A DNA stretch of 64,000 nucleotides, from NCBI GenBank assembly GCA_044508835.1, contig JBIQHD010000005.1, forward strand, positions 1 through 64,000, in the 5' to 3' direction. A model generated the notes under the pieces. That model saw only the letters and a list, made by a program, of their open reading frames with translations, was not told the origin of the DNA and searched no databases. Below, piece by piece: positions 27,349-35,863 of the stretch; position 1 is the first letter of the stretch; every line of letters starts with the position of its first letter. The position numbers and the translations under genes were made by a program. The stretch is from JAKFDI01 sp044508835. Lineage in GTDB: Bacteria > Pseudomonadota > Gammaproteobacteria > Burkholderiales > Burkholderiaceae_C.

Positions 27349-27833
27349 CAGGGCAGCGGCGCGGCCTTGTCGGTCTGCGCGGCCATGGCCTCGCGCGGCT
27401 TGCCCTCGCGCTGCAGCTTCTCCTGCAGCGCGATCATGTCGCGCCCCAGCGCCTCGCGCTCGGGCAGGCCGATGAGGGTCAGCACCTTCGGGAACAGGTG
27501 CTCCTCCTCTTCCTTGTGGTGGTGCTCGCCCTGTTCCTCGAGCACCTTGAACTTCGCCTCCCAGGTGGCGTCGTCGGGGGCGAGCGCCATCAGGTCGGCC
27601 AGCAGGCGCTTGAGCGAGAGGTGCTCCTCCAGCGATTCGAGCAGGATGTCCTCGGTGCGGCAGGCATGCACCGCGGGGTAGAAGACCTCCTCCTCCGAGG
27701 CGAGGTGCACGCTCAGGTGGTCGCCCACCTGGGCCAGGCAGGTGCTGCGCTGCGCCACGGGCGCGTCGAGCGTGGTCTTCATGCGCTCCTCGAGCGCGCG
27801 GTGCTGCAGGGTCAAGAGTTGAATGGCGTCCAT
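27348..27833 (-). CDS. Hemerythrin HHE cation-binding domain protein
   Basis: A 161-residue four-helix protein. Metal-ligand candidates are LLTLQHRALEERM, HLSVHLASEEEVFYPAV, LESLEEHLSLKRLL and QGEHHHKEEEEHLFPKV, the spaced His/Glu pattern of HHE domains. Such proteins bind a di-iron centre and sense or buffer O2, NO or iron; the specific role here is unknown. It lies divergent from the M48 peptidase gene with 123 bp between, and overlaps by one base the hydrolase remnant. Confidence 0.9.
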   Translation of the reverse strand: MDAIQLLTLQHRALEERMKTTLDAPVAQRSTCLAQVGDHLSVHLASEEEVFYPAVHACRTEDILLESLEEHLSLKRLLADLMALAPDDATWEAKFKVLEEQGEHHHKEEEEHLFPKVLTLIGLPEREALGRDMIALQEKLQREGKPREAMAAQTDKAAPLP

Positions 27834-27956
27834 CGGGCCTCCGTGGCAATGCCGTTCCTGCCGGCAGGCGGCGTGCCCGCCGGCGGCGGCACGGCGCTTG
27901 CCATGCGGGCGTCGGCCGGTGCACGCTCGCCCCTTCTTCCCGCTTCCGCCGACGCC

Positions 27957-29447
27957 ATGACCCTGCGCCTGTTCTCCCTCGTCCTCTGCGCCGCCCTGCT
28001 GGCCGGCTGCGGCACCCGCGTGCTCAACCCCGTCACCGGCGAAACCGAACGCTCGGTGATGACCGAGGCCGACGAGGTCGCCGAGGGCGAACGGCTGCAC
28101 AAGCAGGTGATCGAGGCCTACGGCGTGCTCGACGACCCGAAGCTGCAGGCCTACGTCGACGGCGTCGGCCAGCGGCTCGCGGCCACCTCGCACCGCCCGG
28201 GGCTGCGCTGGACCTTCACCGTGCTCGACAGCCCCGAGGTCAACGCCTTCGCGCTGCCGGGCGGCTACGTCTACGTGACGCGCGGGATCATGGCCTACCT
28301 CGACAGCGAGGCCGATCTCGCCGGCGTGATGGGCCACGAGATCGGCCACGTCACCGCCCGCCATGGCGCGCAGCGCGCGACGCGGCAGCAGCGCGCGGGC
28401 ATCGGGGTGTTCGCCGCCACCGTGCTCGGCGTGGTGCTGGAAGGCGCGGGCGTGAGCGGCGCGGCCGACATGGCCGGGCAGATGTCGCAGAGCGTCGCCG
28501 CCGGCGCCATCGCCTCCTACAGCCGCGAGCAGGAGCTGCAGGCCGACCGCCTGGGCGCCGAATACCTCGCGCGCAGCCGCTACGACCCGGACAGCATGGT
28601 GGCCGTGATCCGCCTGCTGCGCGACCAGGAGCGCTTCGCCGCCGACGCGGCGAAGCGCGAGGGCCGCACGGCCGACGAGGGCAGCCACTGGCTGGCCTCG
28701 CACCCGACCAGCGAGCGGCGGCTGCAGGACATCCGCGAGATCGCCGCCGGCTACGCCGGCCAGTACGGCGACGACGGCCGCGCGCGCTACCTCGACGCCA
28801 TCGCCGGCATGCCCTTCGCCGAGACGCGCGACCAGGGCGTGGTGCGCGGCCGCGAGTTCTTCCACGAGCCGCTGGGCATCGCCCTCACCGCGCCGGAGGG
28901 CTGGAAGATCCGCAACACGGCCGAGGCCGTGCTGCTGGTGAACGCGGCGGGCGACGCCGGGCTCATCGTGCGCGTCGTGCCGCCGCAGGGCGGGCGCACG
29001 CACGACGAGATCATCGGCCGGCTGAAGGTCGAGCAGCTGCGCACCGAGCGCACCACGCTCCACGGCCTGGCCGCCACGCGCCTGGCCGGCACGCGGCGCG
29101 ATGCGCAGGGGCAGGCGCTGCCGATCCGCGCGACGGTGGCGACCGCGCCCTCGGGCCGCCACCTGCTGCTGGTGCAGGCCGGACGCGACGCCGCGGCGCT
29201 GCAGCGCGCGCAGGCCGCGCTGCGGCAGGCCGAGTCGTCGCTGCGCGGGCTCACCGCCGCCGACCGCAACGCCGCGCGGCCGTGGGTGGTGCAGGTCGTC
29301 GCCTACCCGCGCGGCGGCTTCGCGCAGCTGGCCAAGCAGTCGCCGCTGGACGTGCGGCCCGAGGCGCACCTGCGGCTGCTCAACGGGCTGTACGAAGGCG
29401 GCGAGCCGAGGCCGGGGCAGCGGGTGAAGGTGATCGGGGTGCGGTAG
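27957..29447 (+). CDS. M48-family zinc metalloprotease lipoprotein
   Basis: A 496-residue periplasmic quality-control protease. The lipobox LLAGC (residues ~14-18) predicts an acylated N-terminus. The zinc motif is HEIGH (His127 to His131), with a downstream Glu in REQELQADRLGAEYL. The C-terminal half (PLGIALTAPEGWKIRNTAEA onward) is a non-catalytic domain ending with LLNGLYEGGEPRPGQRVKVI, as in larger M48 family members. It resembles BepA/LoiP-type proteases of outer-membrane assembly, but lacks an evident TPR block. Divergent from hemerythrin. Confidence 0.9.
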   Translation: MTLRLFSLVLCAALLAGCGTRVLNPVTGETERSVMTEADEVAEGERLHKQVIEAYGVLDDPKLQAYVDGVGQRLAATSHRPGLRWTFTVLDSPEVNAFALPGGYVYVTRGIMAYLDSEADLAGVMGHEIGHVTARHGAQRATRQQRAGIGVFAATVLGVVLEGAGVSGAADMAGQMSQSVAAGAIASYSREQELQADRLGAEYLARSRYDPDSMVAVIRLLRDQERFAADAAKREGRTADEGSHWLASHPTSERRLQDIREIAAGYAGQYGDDGRARYLDAIAGMPFAETRDQGVVRGREFFHEPLGIALTAPEGWKIRNTAEAVLLVNAAGDAGLIVRVVPPQGGRTHDEIIGRLKVEQLRTERTTLHGLAATRLAGTRRDAQGQALPIRATVATAPSGRHLLLVQAGRDAAALQRAQAALRQAESSLRGLTAADRNAARPWVVQVVAYPRGGFAQLAKQSPLDVRPEAHLRLLNGLYEGGEPRPGQRVKVIGVR

Positions 29448-29468
29448 CGGGCCCTGCGCCGACGCCGG

Positions 29469-29735
29469 CCCTCACCCCAGCCCTCTCCCGCTGGCGGGAG
29501 AGGGAGGACGTGTGGTCTTTCGCGGCGGCCCAGCGCCCGTCGCTCAGGCGGCTCCCTCTCCCGCTGGCGGGAGAGGGAGGACGTGCGGTCTTTCGCGGCG
29601 GCCCGGCGCCCGTCGCTCAGGCGGCTCCCTCTCCCGCTGGCGGGAGAGGGAGGACGTGCGGTCTTTCGCGGCGGCCCGGCGCCCGTCGCTCAGGCGGCTC
29701 CCTCTCCCGCTGGCGGGAGAGGGCCGGGGTGAGGG
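29469..29735. repeat. 73-bp tandem repeat with four hairpins between convergent genes
   Basis: Three full 73-bp units (29481-29553, 29554-29626, 29627-29699) and a partial fourth (29700-29723). Units 2 and 3 are identical; unit 1 differs at two positions. Each starts with a hairpin CCCTCTCCCGC / GCGGGAGAGGG. The whole array is bracketed by CCCTCACCCC (29469) and GGGGTGAGGG (to 29735), i.e. the ends of a palindrome like that at 35810-35855, as if its interior had been amplified. No T-runs, so not simple intrinsic terminators. The stop codon of the minus-strand kinase lies inside unit 3. Confidence 0.9.
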
Positions 29736-32467
29736 CTCTCCGCCCCCGGCACGAACCCCGCCAGCAGCCGCTCCACCACCGCCGGCTCGGCCGGCTTGGT
29801 GAGGTGGTGGTCGAAGCCCGCCTCGCGCGAGCGCGCCCGGTCCTCCTCGGCGCCCCAGCCGGTGAGCGCGGTCAGCAGCGCATGCGCCGTCTGCGGCATG
29901 CGGCGCAGGCGGCGGGCGACCTCGTAGCCGTCGATGTCGGGCAGGCCGATGTCGAGAAACACCGCCTGCGGGCACGCCTCGGCGGCGCGGGCCAGCGCGT
30001 CGGCGCCGTTGCGCGCCACCGTCACCGTGTGCCCGGCGAGCTGCAGCAGCGCCGACAGGCTTTCCGCGGCGTCGACGTTGTCGTCGACGATCAGCACCCG
30101 CAGCCCGCGGGCCTGCCCCGGCGGCGAGGCGCTCGCGCCCGCGGCGGACGGCGCGTCGTCCGCCGCCAGCGGCAGGCGCACGGTGAAGGTGCTGCCCCGG
30201 CCCTCGCCCGGGCTGCGCGCCGAGACGGTGCCGCCATGCAGCTCGACCAGCCGCCGCACCAGCGACAGGCCGATGCCCAGGCCGCCCTGCATGCGGTCGG
30301 CGTCGGCGCCCACCTGGGCGAACATCTCGAACACCAGCGACAGCGACGCGGGCGCGAGGCCGATGCCGTTGTCGCTGACCTCCACCACCACCGCCTCGCC
30401 CTCGCGGCGCGCGGCCAGCGCGATGCGGCCGCCCGCGGGCGTGTACTTGGCGGCGTTGTTCAGCAGGTTCCCCACCACCTGGGCCAGGCGCGTCGGGTCG
30501 GCATCCACCGCCAGCGGCTCCTCGGGCAGGTCGACGCGCAGCTCGTGCCGGCCCTTCTCGATCAGCGGCAGGCTGGTCTCCACCGCGCTCGCGACCACCG
30601 TCTTCAGCGGCACGCGCTCCATGCGCAGGTCGAGCTTGCCGCTGCTGATGCGCGCCACGTCGAGCAGGTCGTTGACGAGGTGCACCATGTGGCCGAGCTG
30701 GCGCTCCATCATGTCCTGCGCCTTGGCCATGGCCGCCGGGTTGTCGGCCGCCAGGCGCATCACCTGCAGGCCGTTGCGCAGCGGCGCCAGCGGGTTGCGC
30801 AGCTCGTGGGCGAGCGTGGCGAGGAACTCGTTCTTGCGCCGGTCGGCCTCGGACAGCTCGGCGGCCAGGCGGCGCAGCTCGTCCTCGGAGCGCTTGCGCC
30901 CGGTGATGTCGCTGAACAGCAGCGCCACCGTGCGGCTGCGCTCGTCGCCCACGCGGGTGGCGTACACGTCGAACCAGCGGCCCAGCCCCCGCGCCTCGTT
31001 GACGAAGCGCACGGCGCGGCCCGTGAGCGCCACCTCGCCGTAGACGCTGAACCAGTGCGCCTCGTGCGCGGGCACCAGCTCGCGCATGGTGCGGCCGACG
31101 GCCCCGGAGAGGCCGGTCTGCTTCTCGAACGCCGGGTTCGCCTCGAGGAAGCGGTAGTCCACGGGCTCGCCCGCGTCGTCGAACAGCATCTCGATCAGGC
31201 AGAAGCCCTCGTCGATCGCCTCGAACAGCGCCCGGTAGCGCGCCCGGCTGGCGACGAGCGAGTCCTCGGCGGACTGGCGCTCCGTCTGGTCCACGCCGTG
31301 CACGAGGATGCCGGAGACGCCGCCGTCGGCGTCGCGCAGCGGCACGTAGGCGAAGTCGAGCACGTGCGCCTGCGGCGGCCCGCCGGGCTCGCGCTGGATC
31401 AGCACCCGCATGGCATTGCCGACGAAGGGCCGGCCGCTGCGGTACACCTCGTCGAGCAGGCGCACGAAGCCCTGGGTCTCGAGCTCGGGCAGCGCCTCCA
31501 GGATGCTGCGGCCCAGCAGCTCGCGCCCGCCGACGAGCCGCTCGTAGCGGTCGTTCACCATCTCGAACACGTGCCGCGGGCCGCCCAGCACGCACATGAA
31601 GGCCGGCGCCTGCTCGAAGATCGCCGACAGCCGCGCGTTCGCCGCCTGCAGCTCGCGCGAGGACTGGCGCGCCGCCTTGGCCTCCTGGCGCGCCGTGAGG
31701 TCGTGCATGGAGACCACCGCCCCGAGCTTGCGCCCGAGCGGGTCGGACAGCGGCCCGCCGCTGGCCACCACCGTGCGCGGCGGCCCCTTCCTGGGCGCGA
31801 TCACCATCTTGGCGCCGCGCAGCCGCTCGCCGGCCAGGGCGCGCACGAGCGGGATCTGCTCGACCGCGAGCGGCGTCCTGCCGTCGGCGTCGAGCAGCCC
31901 GTAGTGCGAAGCCCACTGCGCCACGGGCAGCGGCTTGGCCGGCATGCCGTGGAAGGTGCGGCTCGCGCGGTTGAACAGCGTGAGCACGCCGTCCGCGTCG
32001 CAGGCCACGATGCCGTCCTCCACCGATTCCAGCACCGCGCTCAGGAAGGCCCGCTCGGCGGCGAGCGCCTGCTGGCTGCGCAGCAGCTCGATGAAGAAGG
32101 CCACCTTGCCGCGCACCGCGGCGGGCGAGATCGGCTTGGCGAGGACGTCCACGGCGCCCAGGGCGTAGGCCTCCTGCGCGTCCACGTCGGTGCCGTCGGC
32201 CGTGACGAAGATGATCGGCGTGAGGTGCGAGCGCGGCAGCGCGCGGATGCGCCGCGCGGCCTCGAAGCCGCTCATCGCGGGCATGCGCACGTCCATCAGG
32301 ATGACGGCGAAGTCGCCCCCGCGCTCGCCGACCGCCCGCAGCGCCTCCTCGCCCGAGCCGGCCCGCACCAGCACCGCCCCCAGGTCCTCGAGCACCGCCT
32401 CCAGCAGCAGCAGGTGCGCCGGCTGGTCGTCGACCAGCAGAATCCTGACCCGATCCGTCTGTTCCAC
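29690..32467 (-). CDS. Hybrid sensor kinase, REC-PAS(x3)-HisKA-HATPase-REC
   Basis: A 925-residue soluble kinase with no membrane segment. An N-terminal receiver has Asp59 (ILMDVRMPAMSG). PAS-like sensor domains fill ~140-530 (EDGIVACDADGVLTLFNRAS, then PAFMCVLGGPRHVFEMVNDR). HisKA has His554 (LAHELRNPLAPLRNG), the HATPase has VSDNGIGLAP and GLGIGLSLVRRL, and a second receiver carries Asp839 (FLDIGLPDIDG). The GTG start at 32467 follows AGGAGG; an upstream frame to 32527 lacks support. The last ~16 residues (SPHPGPLPPAGEGAA) are encoded by the intergenic repeat. Divergent from the GGDEF-EAL gene, so they are probable partners. Confidence 0.92.
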   Translation of the reverse strand: MEQTDRVRILLVDDQPAHLLLLEAVLEDLGAVLVRAGSGEEALRAVGERGGDFAVILMDVRMPAMSGFEAARRIRALPRSHLTPIIFVTADGTDVDAQEAYALGAVDVLAKPISPAAVRGKVAFFIELLRSQQALAAERAFLSAVLESVEDGIVACDADGVLTLFNRASRTFHGMPAKPLPVAQWASHYGLLDADGRTPLAVEQIPLVRALAGERLRGAKMVIAPRKGPPRTVVASGGPLSDPLGRKLGAVVSMHDLTARQEAKAARQSSRELQAANARLSAIFEQAPAFMCVLGGPRHVFEMVNDRYERLVGGRELLGRSILEALPELETQGFVRLLDEVYRSGRPFVGNAMRVLIQREPGGPPQAHVLDFAYVPLRDADGGVSGILVHGVDQTERQSAEDSLVASRARYRALFEAIDEGFCLIEMLFDDAGEPVDYRFLEANPAFEKQTGLSGAVGRTMRELVPAHEAHWFSVYGEVALTGRAVRFVNEARGLGRWFDVYATRVGDERSRTVALLFSDITGRKRSEDELRRLAAELSEADRRKNEFLATLAHELRNPLAPLRNGLQVMRLAADNPAAMAKAQDMMERQLGHMVHLVNDLLDVARISSGKLDLRMERVPLKTVVASAVETSLPLIEKGRHELRVDLPEEPLAVDADPTRLAQVVGNLLNNAAKYTPAGGRIALAARREGEAVVVEVSDNGIGLAPASLSLVFEMFAQVGADADRMQGGLGIGLSLVRRLVELHGGTVSARSPGEGRGSTFTVRLPLAADDAPSAAGASASPPGQARGLRVLIVDDNVDAAESLSALLQLAGHTVTVARNGADALARAAEACPQAVFLDIGLPDIDGYEVARRLRRMPQTAHALLTALTGWGAEEDRARSREAGFDHHLTKPAEPAVVERLLAGFVPGAESPHPGPLPPAGEGAA

Positions 32468-32665
32468 ATGGCCTCCTGGCCCGCAGTCTCGCTCAAACCC
32501 CGCACGCCGGGGCACGCCCCCCGGCACGGCCGGGCCGCCCCGATTTCACCCGGAAACACGGCGCTTTTCCGGGCTTGGCCCCGCGGCCGCCGGCCGATAG
32601 TCGGCTGTCGGTCGCCCTGCCCGCCGCCGCGCGGGCGCGCGCGCCGTTTCGCAACAGGAGCCTCC

Positions 32666-35600
32666 ATGGCAGATCGCAAGCCCGCCGGCCCGCCGCCGCC
32701 CGTCGCACGGGCCAACGCGCATGCATGCGCGGCCGATCCCGCCACCGCCTTCGAGGGGCTGCTGCAGCACACCGCGCTCCTGCCCAACCTGCACTACTGG
32801 GAACACGACGCGCAGCACCGGCTCGCGCGCATGGTCGGCCCGCGCGTGGGCGCGCTGAACGTCGACCGCAGCGCGCACGTCGGCAAGACGCTGCGCGAGC
32901 TGGGCGGCACGCTGCTGGGCGTGCCCGGCGGCTGGGCCGAGGTGGACGCGCAGTTCGCCCGGCGCGAGACCTTCACCGAGCTGGTCGTGCGCTACACCAG
33001 CGCGCGCGGCACGGTGCGCTTCATCTCGCACAGCGGCGAGCCGCGCTTCGACGCGCAGGGCGGCTTCGTCGGCTACCACGGCGTGTTCCGCGACGTGACG
33101 CGGCGCGCCACCATCGAGCGCCGGCAGGCGGCGGAGCTCGCCATCGCCCGGCTGCTGGCGCAGAACCCCGAGCCCGACGCCGCCGGCGGCGGCGTGGTGG
33201 AGGCGCTGCTCGACGCGCTGGGCTGGCGCTGCGGGGCGTTCTGGCGCCTGGACGCCCCGGGCGCCGCGCCGCGCCGCGCCGACGCCCCCGCCGCCCTGGC
33301 GCCGCCGGGCACCCCGCGCCACGCGGACGACCCGCTGCTGCGCGCGCTGGCGAGCGCCCGCGTCCAGTCCGTGCCCGACCTGGGCGCCCTGCCGGCGGAC
33401 GAGCGCCTGGACGCCCTGCGCGCCGCCGGCCTGCGCAGCGCCTGGGTGATCCCGGTCACCGTCGACGGGCGCGCCACCGGCGCGATCGAGCTCTTCGGCC
33501 CGCAGGTCGAATGCCCCGACGCGCAGATGACGGCCTGCGCCGAGCACGTCGGCCCGGCGCTCGGCCAGTTCATCGAGCGCCACCGCCTGGACGTCGAGCT
33601 GCGCCAGTTCCGCGCCGCGCTCGACGCGCTGCCCGACATGGTGTACCTCGTCGACCGCGCCGCGATGCGCTTCCTCTACGCCAACGAGCGGGCCTGCATC
33701 GCCGCCGGCTGCACCGCGCAGGAGCACGTGGCGATCGGCCCGCAGGACCTGCTGCTGCGCAAGCGCGAGGACATCGAAGCCGACTACGACGCGCTCATCG
33801 AGCGGCCGGACCAGGGCATCACCATCGAGTTCGTCGCGCGCGACCGCGCCGGCAGCGGCAAGGCCTACATCGAGGCGCACAGCCGCGCCATCCACATCGG
33901 CGGGCGCTGGGTGATCCTCACCATCTCGCGCGACGTGACCATGCGCAAGCTCGCCGAGCGCGCCGTGCGGCGCATGTCGCGCATGTACGCGGCGCTGTCG
34001 GCCACCAACGAGGCCATCGTGCACGCCGAGACGCCGCAGCGCCTGTTCGAGGAGATCTGCGCGGCGGCCGTGGACGGCGGCGGCTTCGCGCTGGCCGCCA
34101 TCGTGCTGCCGGAGCCCGACGGCAGCGCGCGCTGCGCCGCGGTGTGCGGCACGCACGCCGAGAAGCTGCGCAACACGCCCATCGCCCTCGACCCCCGCAC
34201 GCCCGAGGGCCGCGGCCTGATCGGCATCGCCTTCCGCACCCTCGCGCCCTGCGTCAGCCACGACTTCCTGGCCGACGAGCGCACGCGGCCGTGGCACCGC
34301 ATCGCGGGCGCGGCCGGCGTGGCCTCGGGCGGCGCCTTCCCGCTGCTGCGCGACGGCCGCGCGCTGGGCGTGCTGATCCTGTACTCGCGCGACAAGCGCG
34401 GCTTCGACGACGAGGTGCTCAAGCTGCTCGAGCGCATGGCCGAGAACGTGGCCTTCGCGCTCGAGAACATCGCGCGCGACGAGGAGCGCCGCGCGGGCCA
34501 GGCGCGCATCAGCTACCTGGCCTCGCACGACGCGCTCACCGGCCTGCCCAACCGAGTGATGTTCGGCGAGCTGCTGAACCACGCCATCACCACCGCGCAG
34601 CGCTACCAGCGCAAGTTCGCGGTCATGTTCGTCGACCTGGACCGCTTCAAGCTCATCAACGACAGCCTCGGCCACGCCGCGGGCGACCAGCTGCTCAAGG
34701 AGATCTCGCAGCGCCTGTCCGACTGCCTGCGCGCGAGCGACGTGGTGGCGCGCATGGGCGGCGACGAGTTCGTGGTGCTGGTGCAGGAGGTGGACGACCC
34801 CGAGCAGGTGGCCATCGTCGCGCGCAAGATCCTCAGCGCCACGATGCGCCCGGTGATGCTGCTCGGCCAGGAATGCCGCGTGACCGGCAGCGTGGGCATC
34901 AGCATGTACCCGGCCGACGCGACCGACGAGCAAAGCCTCATGAAGTGCGCCGACATGGCCATGTACAAGGCCAAGGACGAGGGCAAGAACAACTACCAGT
35001 TCTTCTCGCCCGACATCCGCAGCCACTCGCTCGAACGGCTGGCGCTGGAGACGCAGCTGCGCAACGCGCTCGAGCGCGGCGAGCTGTCGCTGCACTACCA
35101 GCCGCAGATCGACATCCAGTCCAACACCATCACCGGCGTCGAGGCGCTGCTGCGCTGGGAGAGCCCCGCGCTCGGCATGGTGTCGCCGGCGCAGTTCATC
35201 CCCCTGGCCGAGGAGACGGGCTTCATCGTGCCCATCGGCCGCTGGGTGCTGCGCACCGCCTGCGCGCAGAGCGCCGCCTGGCAGCGCGCCGGGCTGCCGC
35301 CGGTGTGCGTGGCGGTCAACCTGTCGGCGCGGCAGTTCACCGAGGACGGGCTGGTGGAGGACGTGGCCGAGGCCCTGCGGCTGTCGGGCATCGCGCCGCA
35401 CCTGCTGGAGCTGGAGATCACCGAGGGCATGGTCATCGCGAGCCCCGAGCGCGCGCTGCACACGCTGGCGCGCATCAAGGCCATGGGCGTGCGGCTGGCG
35501 ATCGACGACTTCGGCACCGGCTACTCGTCGCTCGCGCAGCTGAAGAACTTCCCGGTGGACACGCTCAAGGTCGACCGCTCCTTCATCCGCGACCTGGCCG

Positions 35601-35809
35601 CCAACGCCGACGACCGCGCGATCACCGAGGCCATCATCTCGATGGGCAAGTCGCTCAGCCTGAACGTGGTGGCCGAAGGCGTGGAGACGGTCGAGCAGCT
35701 CGACATCCTGCGCGCCGGCGCCTGCGACGAGATGCAAGGGTTCTACTTCAGCAAGGCGGTGCCGGCGGATGCGTTCGAGCAGCTGATGCGGGCGCACCTG
35801 GCGCGGTGA
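32666..35809 (+). CDS. PAS/GAF sensor GGDEF-EAL protein (c-di-GMP turnover)
   Basis: A 1047-residue soluble protein. Order: PAS-like (~20-150), GAF-like (~165-300), PAS (~310-430), GAF (~445-600), GGDEF (~615-780), EAL (~795-1045). The cyclase motif is intact (GGDEF at 698-702) and preceded by an RASD inhibitory site. The phosphodiesterase residues also look intact (Glu826 in VEALLRW, NLSARQF, ELEITEGM, DDFGTGYSSL, LKVDRSF, AEGVETVEQ). It could therefore make or degrade c-di-GMP depending on the sensor input. The ATG follows ACAGGAG. Divergent from the hybrid kinase, 198 bp apart. Confidence 0.94.
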   Translation: MADRKPAGPPPPVARANAHACAADPATAFEGLLQHTALLPNLHYWEHDAQHRLARMVGPRVGALNVDRSAHVGKTLRELGGTLLGVPGGWAEVDAQFARRETFTELVVRYTSARGTVRFISHSGEPRFDAQGGFVGYHGVFRDVTRRATIERRQAAELAIARLLAQNPEPDAAGGGVVEALLDALGWRCGAFWRLDAPGAAPRRADAPAALAPPGTPRHADDPLLRALASARVQSVPDLGALPADERLDALRAAGLRSAWVIPVTVDGRATGAIELFGPQVECPDAQMTACAEHVGPALGQFIERHRLDVELRQFRAALDALPDMVYLVDRAAMRFLYANERACIAAGCTAQEHVAIGPQDLLLRKREDIEADYDALIERPDQGITIEFVARDRAGSGKAYIEAHSRAIHIGGRWVILTISRDVTMRKLAERAVRRMSRMYAALSATNEAIVHAETPQRLFEEICAAAVDGGGFALAAIVLPEPDGSARCAAVCGTHAEKLRNTPIALDPRTPEGRGLIGIAFRTLAPCVSHDFLADERTRPWHRIAGAAGVASGGAFPLLRDGRALGVLILYSRDKRGFDDEVLKLLERMAENVAFALENIARDEERRAGQARISYLASHDALTGLPNRVMFGELLNHAITTAQRYQRKFAVMFVDLDRFKLINDSLGHAAGDQLLKEISQRLSDCLRASDVVARMGGDEFVVLVQEVDDPEQVAIVARKILSATMRPVMLLGQECRVTGSVGISMYPADATDEQSLMKCADMAMYKAKDEGKNNYQFFSPDIRSHSLERLALETQLRNALERGELSLHYQPQIDIQSNTITGVEALLRWESPALGMVSPAQFIPLAEETGFIVPIGRWVLRTACAQSAAWQRAGLPPVCVAVNLSARQFTEDGLVEDVAEALRLSGIAPHLLELEITEGMVIASPERALHTLARIKAMGVRLAIDDFGTGYSSLAQLKNFPVDTLKVDRSFIRDLAANADDRAITEAIISMGKSLSLNVVAEGVETVEQLDILRAGACDEMQGFYFSKAVPADAFEQLMRAHLAR

Positions 35810-35855
35810 CCCTCACCCCGCCCTCTCCCGCTTGCGGGAGAGGGCGGGGTGAGGG
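35810..35855. repeat. Perfect palindrome with 22-bp arms at a convergent junction
   Basis: The left arm (35810-35831) and right arm (35834-35855) are perfect complements around TT. The arms begin CCCTCACCCC and end TCTCCCGC. It starts one base after the GGDEF-EAL stop and ends 8 bp before the PAP2 gene stop. The sequence is the same as the outer parts of the array at 29469-29735. A bidirectional 3'-end structure is likely. Confidence 0.88.
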
Positions 35856-35863
35856 CCCGTGCC

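Noticed and set aside
29481..29723. Tandem units as a CRISPR array
   Set aside because: Units are contiguous and identical along their whole 73 bp, with no unique spacers and no cas genes nearby.
32593..32600. GCCGATAG upstream of the GGDEF-EAL gene as a third sigma-28 promoter
   Set aside because: At the required distance the -35 position reads CTTGGCCC, with no T.AAG, so only the -10-like half is present.
29282..35809. Very long open frame (over 2000 codons) as one giant protein
   Set aside because: Only the part from 32666 has family motifs. The upstream part is the antisense shadow of the hybrid kinase, open because of high GC.
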